The position numbers and the translations under genes were made by a program. DNA of 64,000 nucleotides from Petrosia ficiformis (taxonomy: Eukaryota > Porifera > Demospongiae > Haplosclerida > Petrosiidae), in contig OX345637.1 of NCBI GenBank assembly GCA_947044365.1, forward strand, positions 8,514,343 through 8,578,342. Reading direction: 5' to 3'. Each line of letters starts with the position of its first letter. The stretch's first letter is position 1. This document shows, piece by piece, positions 63,534 to 64,000 of this stretch. The notes beneath the pieces are model-generated. The model worked only from the letters and a program-made list of their open reading frames with translations. It ran no database searches and was not told the DNA's origin.

Positions 63534-63639
63534 TATAAATGTACAAGTAGCTTGGTTAGTCATCATATAATATACAAAATGTACATGTATGTATTGAGCC
63601 ATAGTACTGAAAGCAATATATGGTGTACATACATGTATA

Positions 63640-63784
63640 GACAGGGATGCTGGACATTTTGACCTATTTTACCACTCTTGTCCTGCTACCCATATACTTT
63701 GTATGCAGTTCAGTTCCAATTTAGCGGACATTCACTAGATTTATCGGACAATGTCCTGCATGACTGGCTGTTTCCACACCACTG
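63640..63784 (+). mobile_element. MITE family K copy, 5' end decayed
   Basis: The interior CACTCTTGTCCTGCTACCCA and the right end CTGTTTCCACACCACTG are clear, while the left end (ACAGGGATGCTGGAC) is degraded. Confidence 0.7.
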
Positions 63785-63849
63785 CACATACATAATTATA
63801 ATATCTTCAAAAGCAATGTCACTATTGATAATAATATGGTTAACTTTAA

Positions 63850-64000
63850 TCTCACAAGAATGTACATGATTTTACTGTAACTCAATAATGAAGCAATGGA
63901 TTAAAATTTGACCAAAAAAAGAACGGAAAGGATAATTATATGAAAACAATGAAGGTAAAAAGATTGTTGGTCCTTACTAAAGTTATGAACATTTTTTCTA
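63850..64000. mobile_element. MITE family E copy, cut by the window edge
   Basis: It carries CTCAATAATGAAGCAATGGA and AAAAAGATTGTTGGTCCTTA, as in the copies at 47021 and 57253. Confidence 0.65.

Noticed and set aside
63235..64000. Search for the N-terminal kynureninase exons
   Set aside because: No segment resembling the conserved N-terminal region was found. The stretch is filled by family H, K and E MITEs.

Overview
The window is nuclear DNA from an animal. Genes are split by short introns with GT..AG ends, intergenic gaps are small, base composition is AT-rich, and introns are packed with short transposons, minisatellites and (TACATG)n tracts. Exon sequences resemble animal proteins: a full CBL with TKB, RING and UBA parts, DDX6, MRE11 and kynureninase. 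An early-branching metazoan, most likely a demosponge, fits best. The phylum is an inference from gene density, intron style and divergence.

Layout, left to right: (1) the 5' part of a tubulin-cofactor-E-like gene (TBCEL-like, minus, 1257-3134, running off the left edge). (2) DDX6, complete, minus, 8 exons, 5066-13491. (3) FDXACB1, single exon, plus, 13729-15765, divergent from DDX6 across 237 bp. (4) PTGR3/ZADH2, minus, 2 exons, 16451-18423, ending in a peroxisomal SKL. (5) CBL, minus, 7 exons, 19265-33307, with an 8.7 kb first intron. (6) MRE11, plus, 17 exons plus a possible 4-nt microexon, 33486-56387, divergent from CBL across 178 bp. (7) ATP5MG, plus, 3 exons, 56546-58038, starting 158 bp after the MRE11 stop. 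(8) KYNU, minus, the last 12 exons, 58746-63234, with its 5' end beyond the right edge. All exon sets were joined by reading splice phases. DDX6 (440 aa), PTGR3 (358 aa), CBL (1076 aa) and ATP5MG (114 aa) close in frame. MRE11 closes (670 aa) only with the microexon or an alternative donor.

The genes belong to different pathways (mRNA decay, DNA-end repair, receptor ubiquitination, mitochondrial ATP synthase, tryptophan catabolism), so this is not a functional cluster. Six of the eight (TBCEL, DDX6, FDXACB1, CBL, MRE11, ATP5MG) have human counterparts on chromosome arm 11q, which suggests a very old linkage group.

The rest is repeat-rich. There are several non-autonomous DNA transposon families with readable terminal inverted repeats and 8-bp target duplications (hAT-like), some nested, and one family with 6-bp duplications. 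There is also a tRNA-derived SINE with a hairpin tail, a 608-bp element with ~124-bp inverted ends carrying an unidentified reading frame, and many tandem arrays. The most striking pattern is recurrent duplication of exon edges together with their splice sites. A DDX6 donor became a ~16-copy minisatellite, an MRE11 acceptor was repeated upstream, and the start of an MRE11 exon was copied three times with a tRNA-Thr gene. Single copies of edges also occur at TBCEL, KYNU and MRE11 exon 3.
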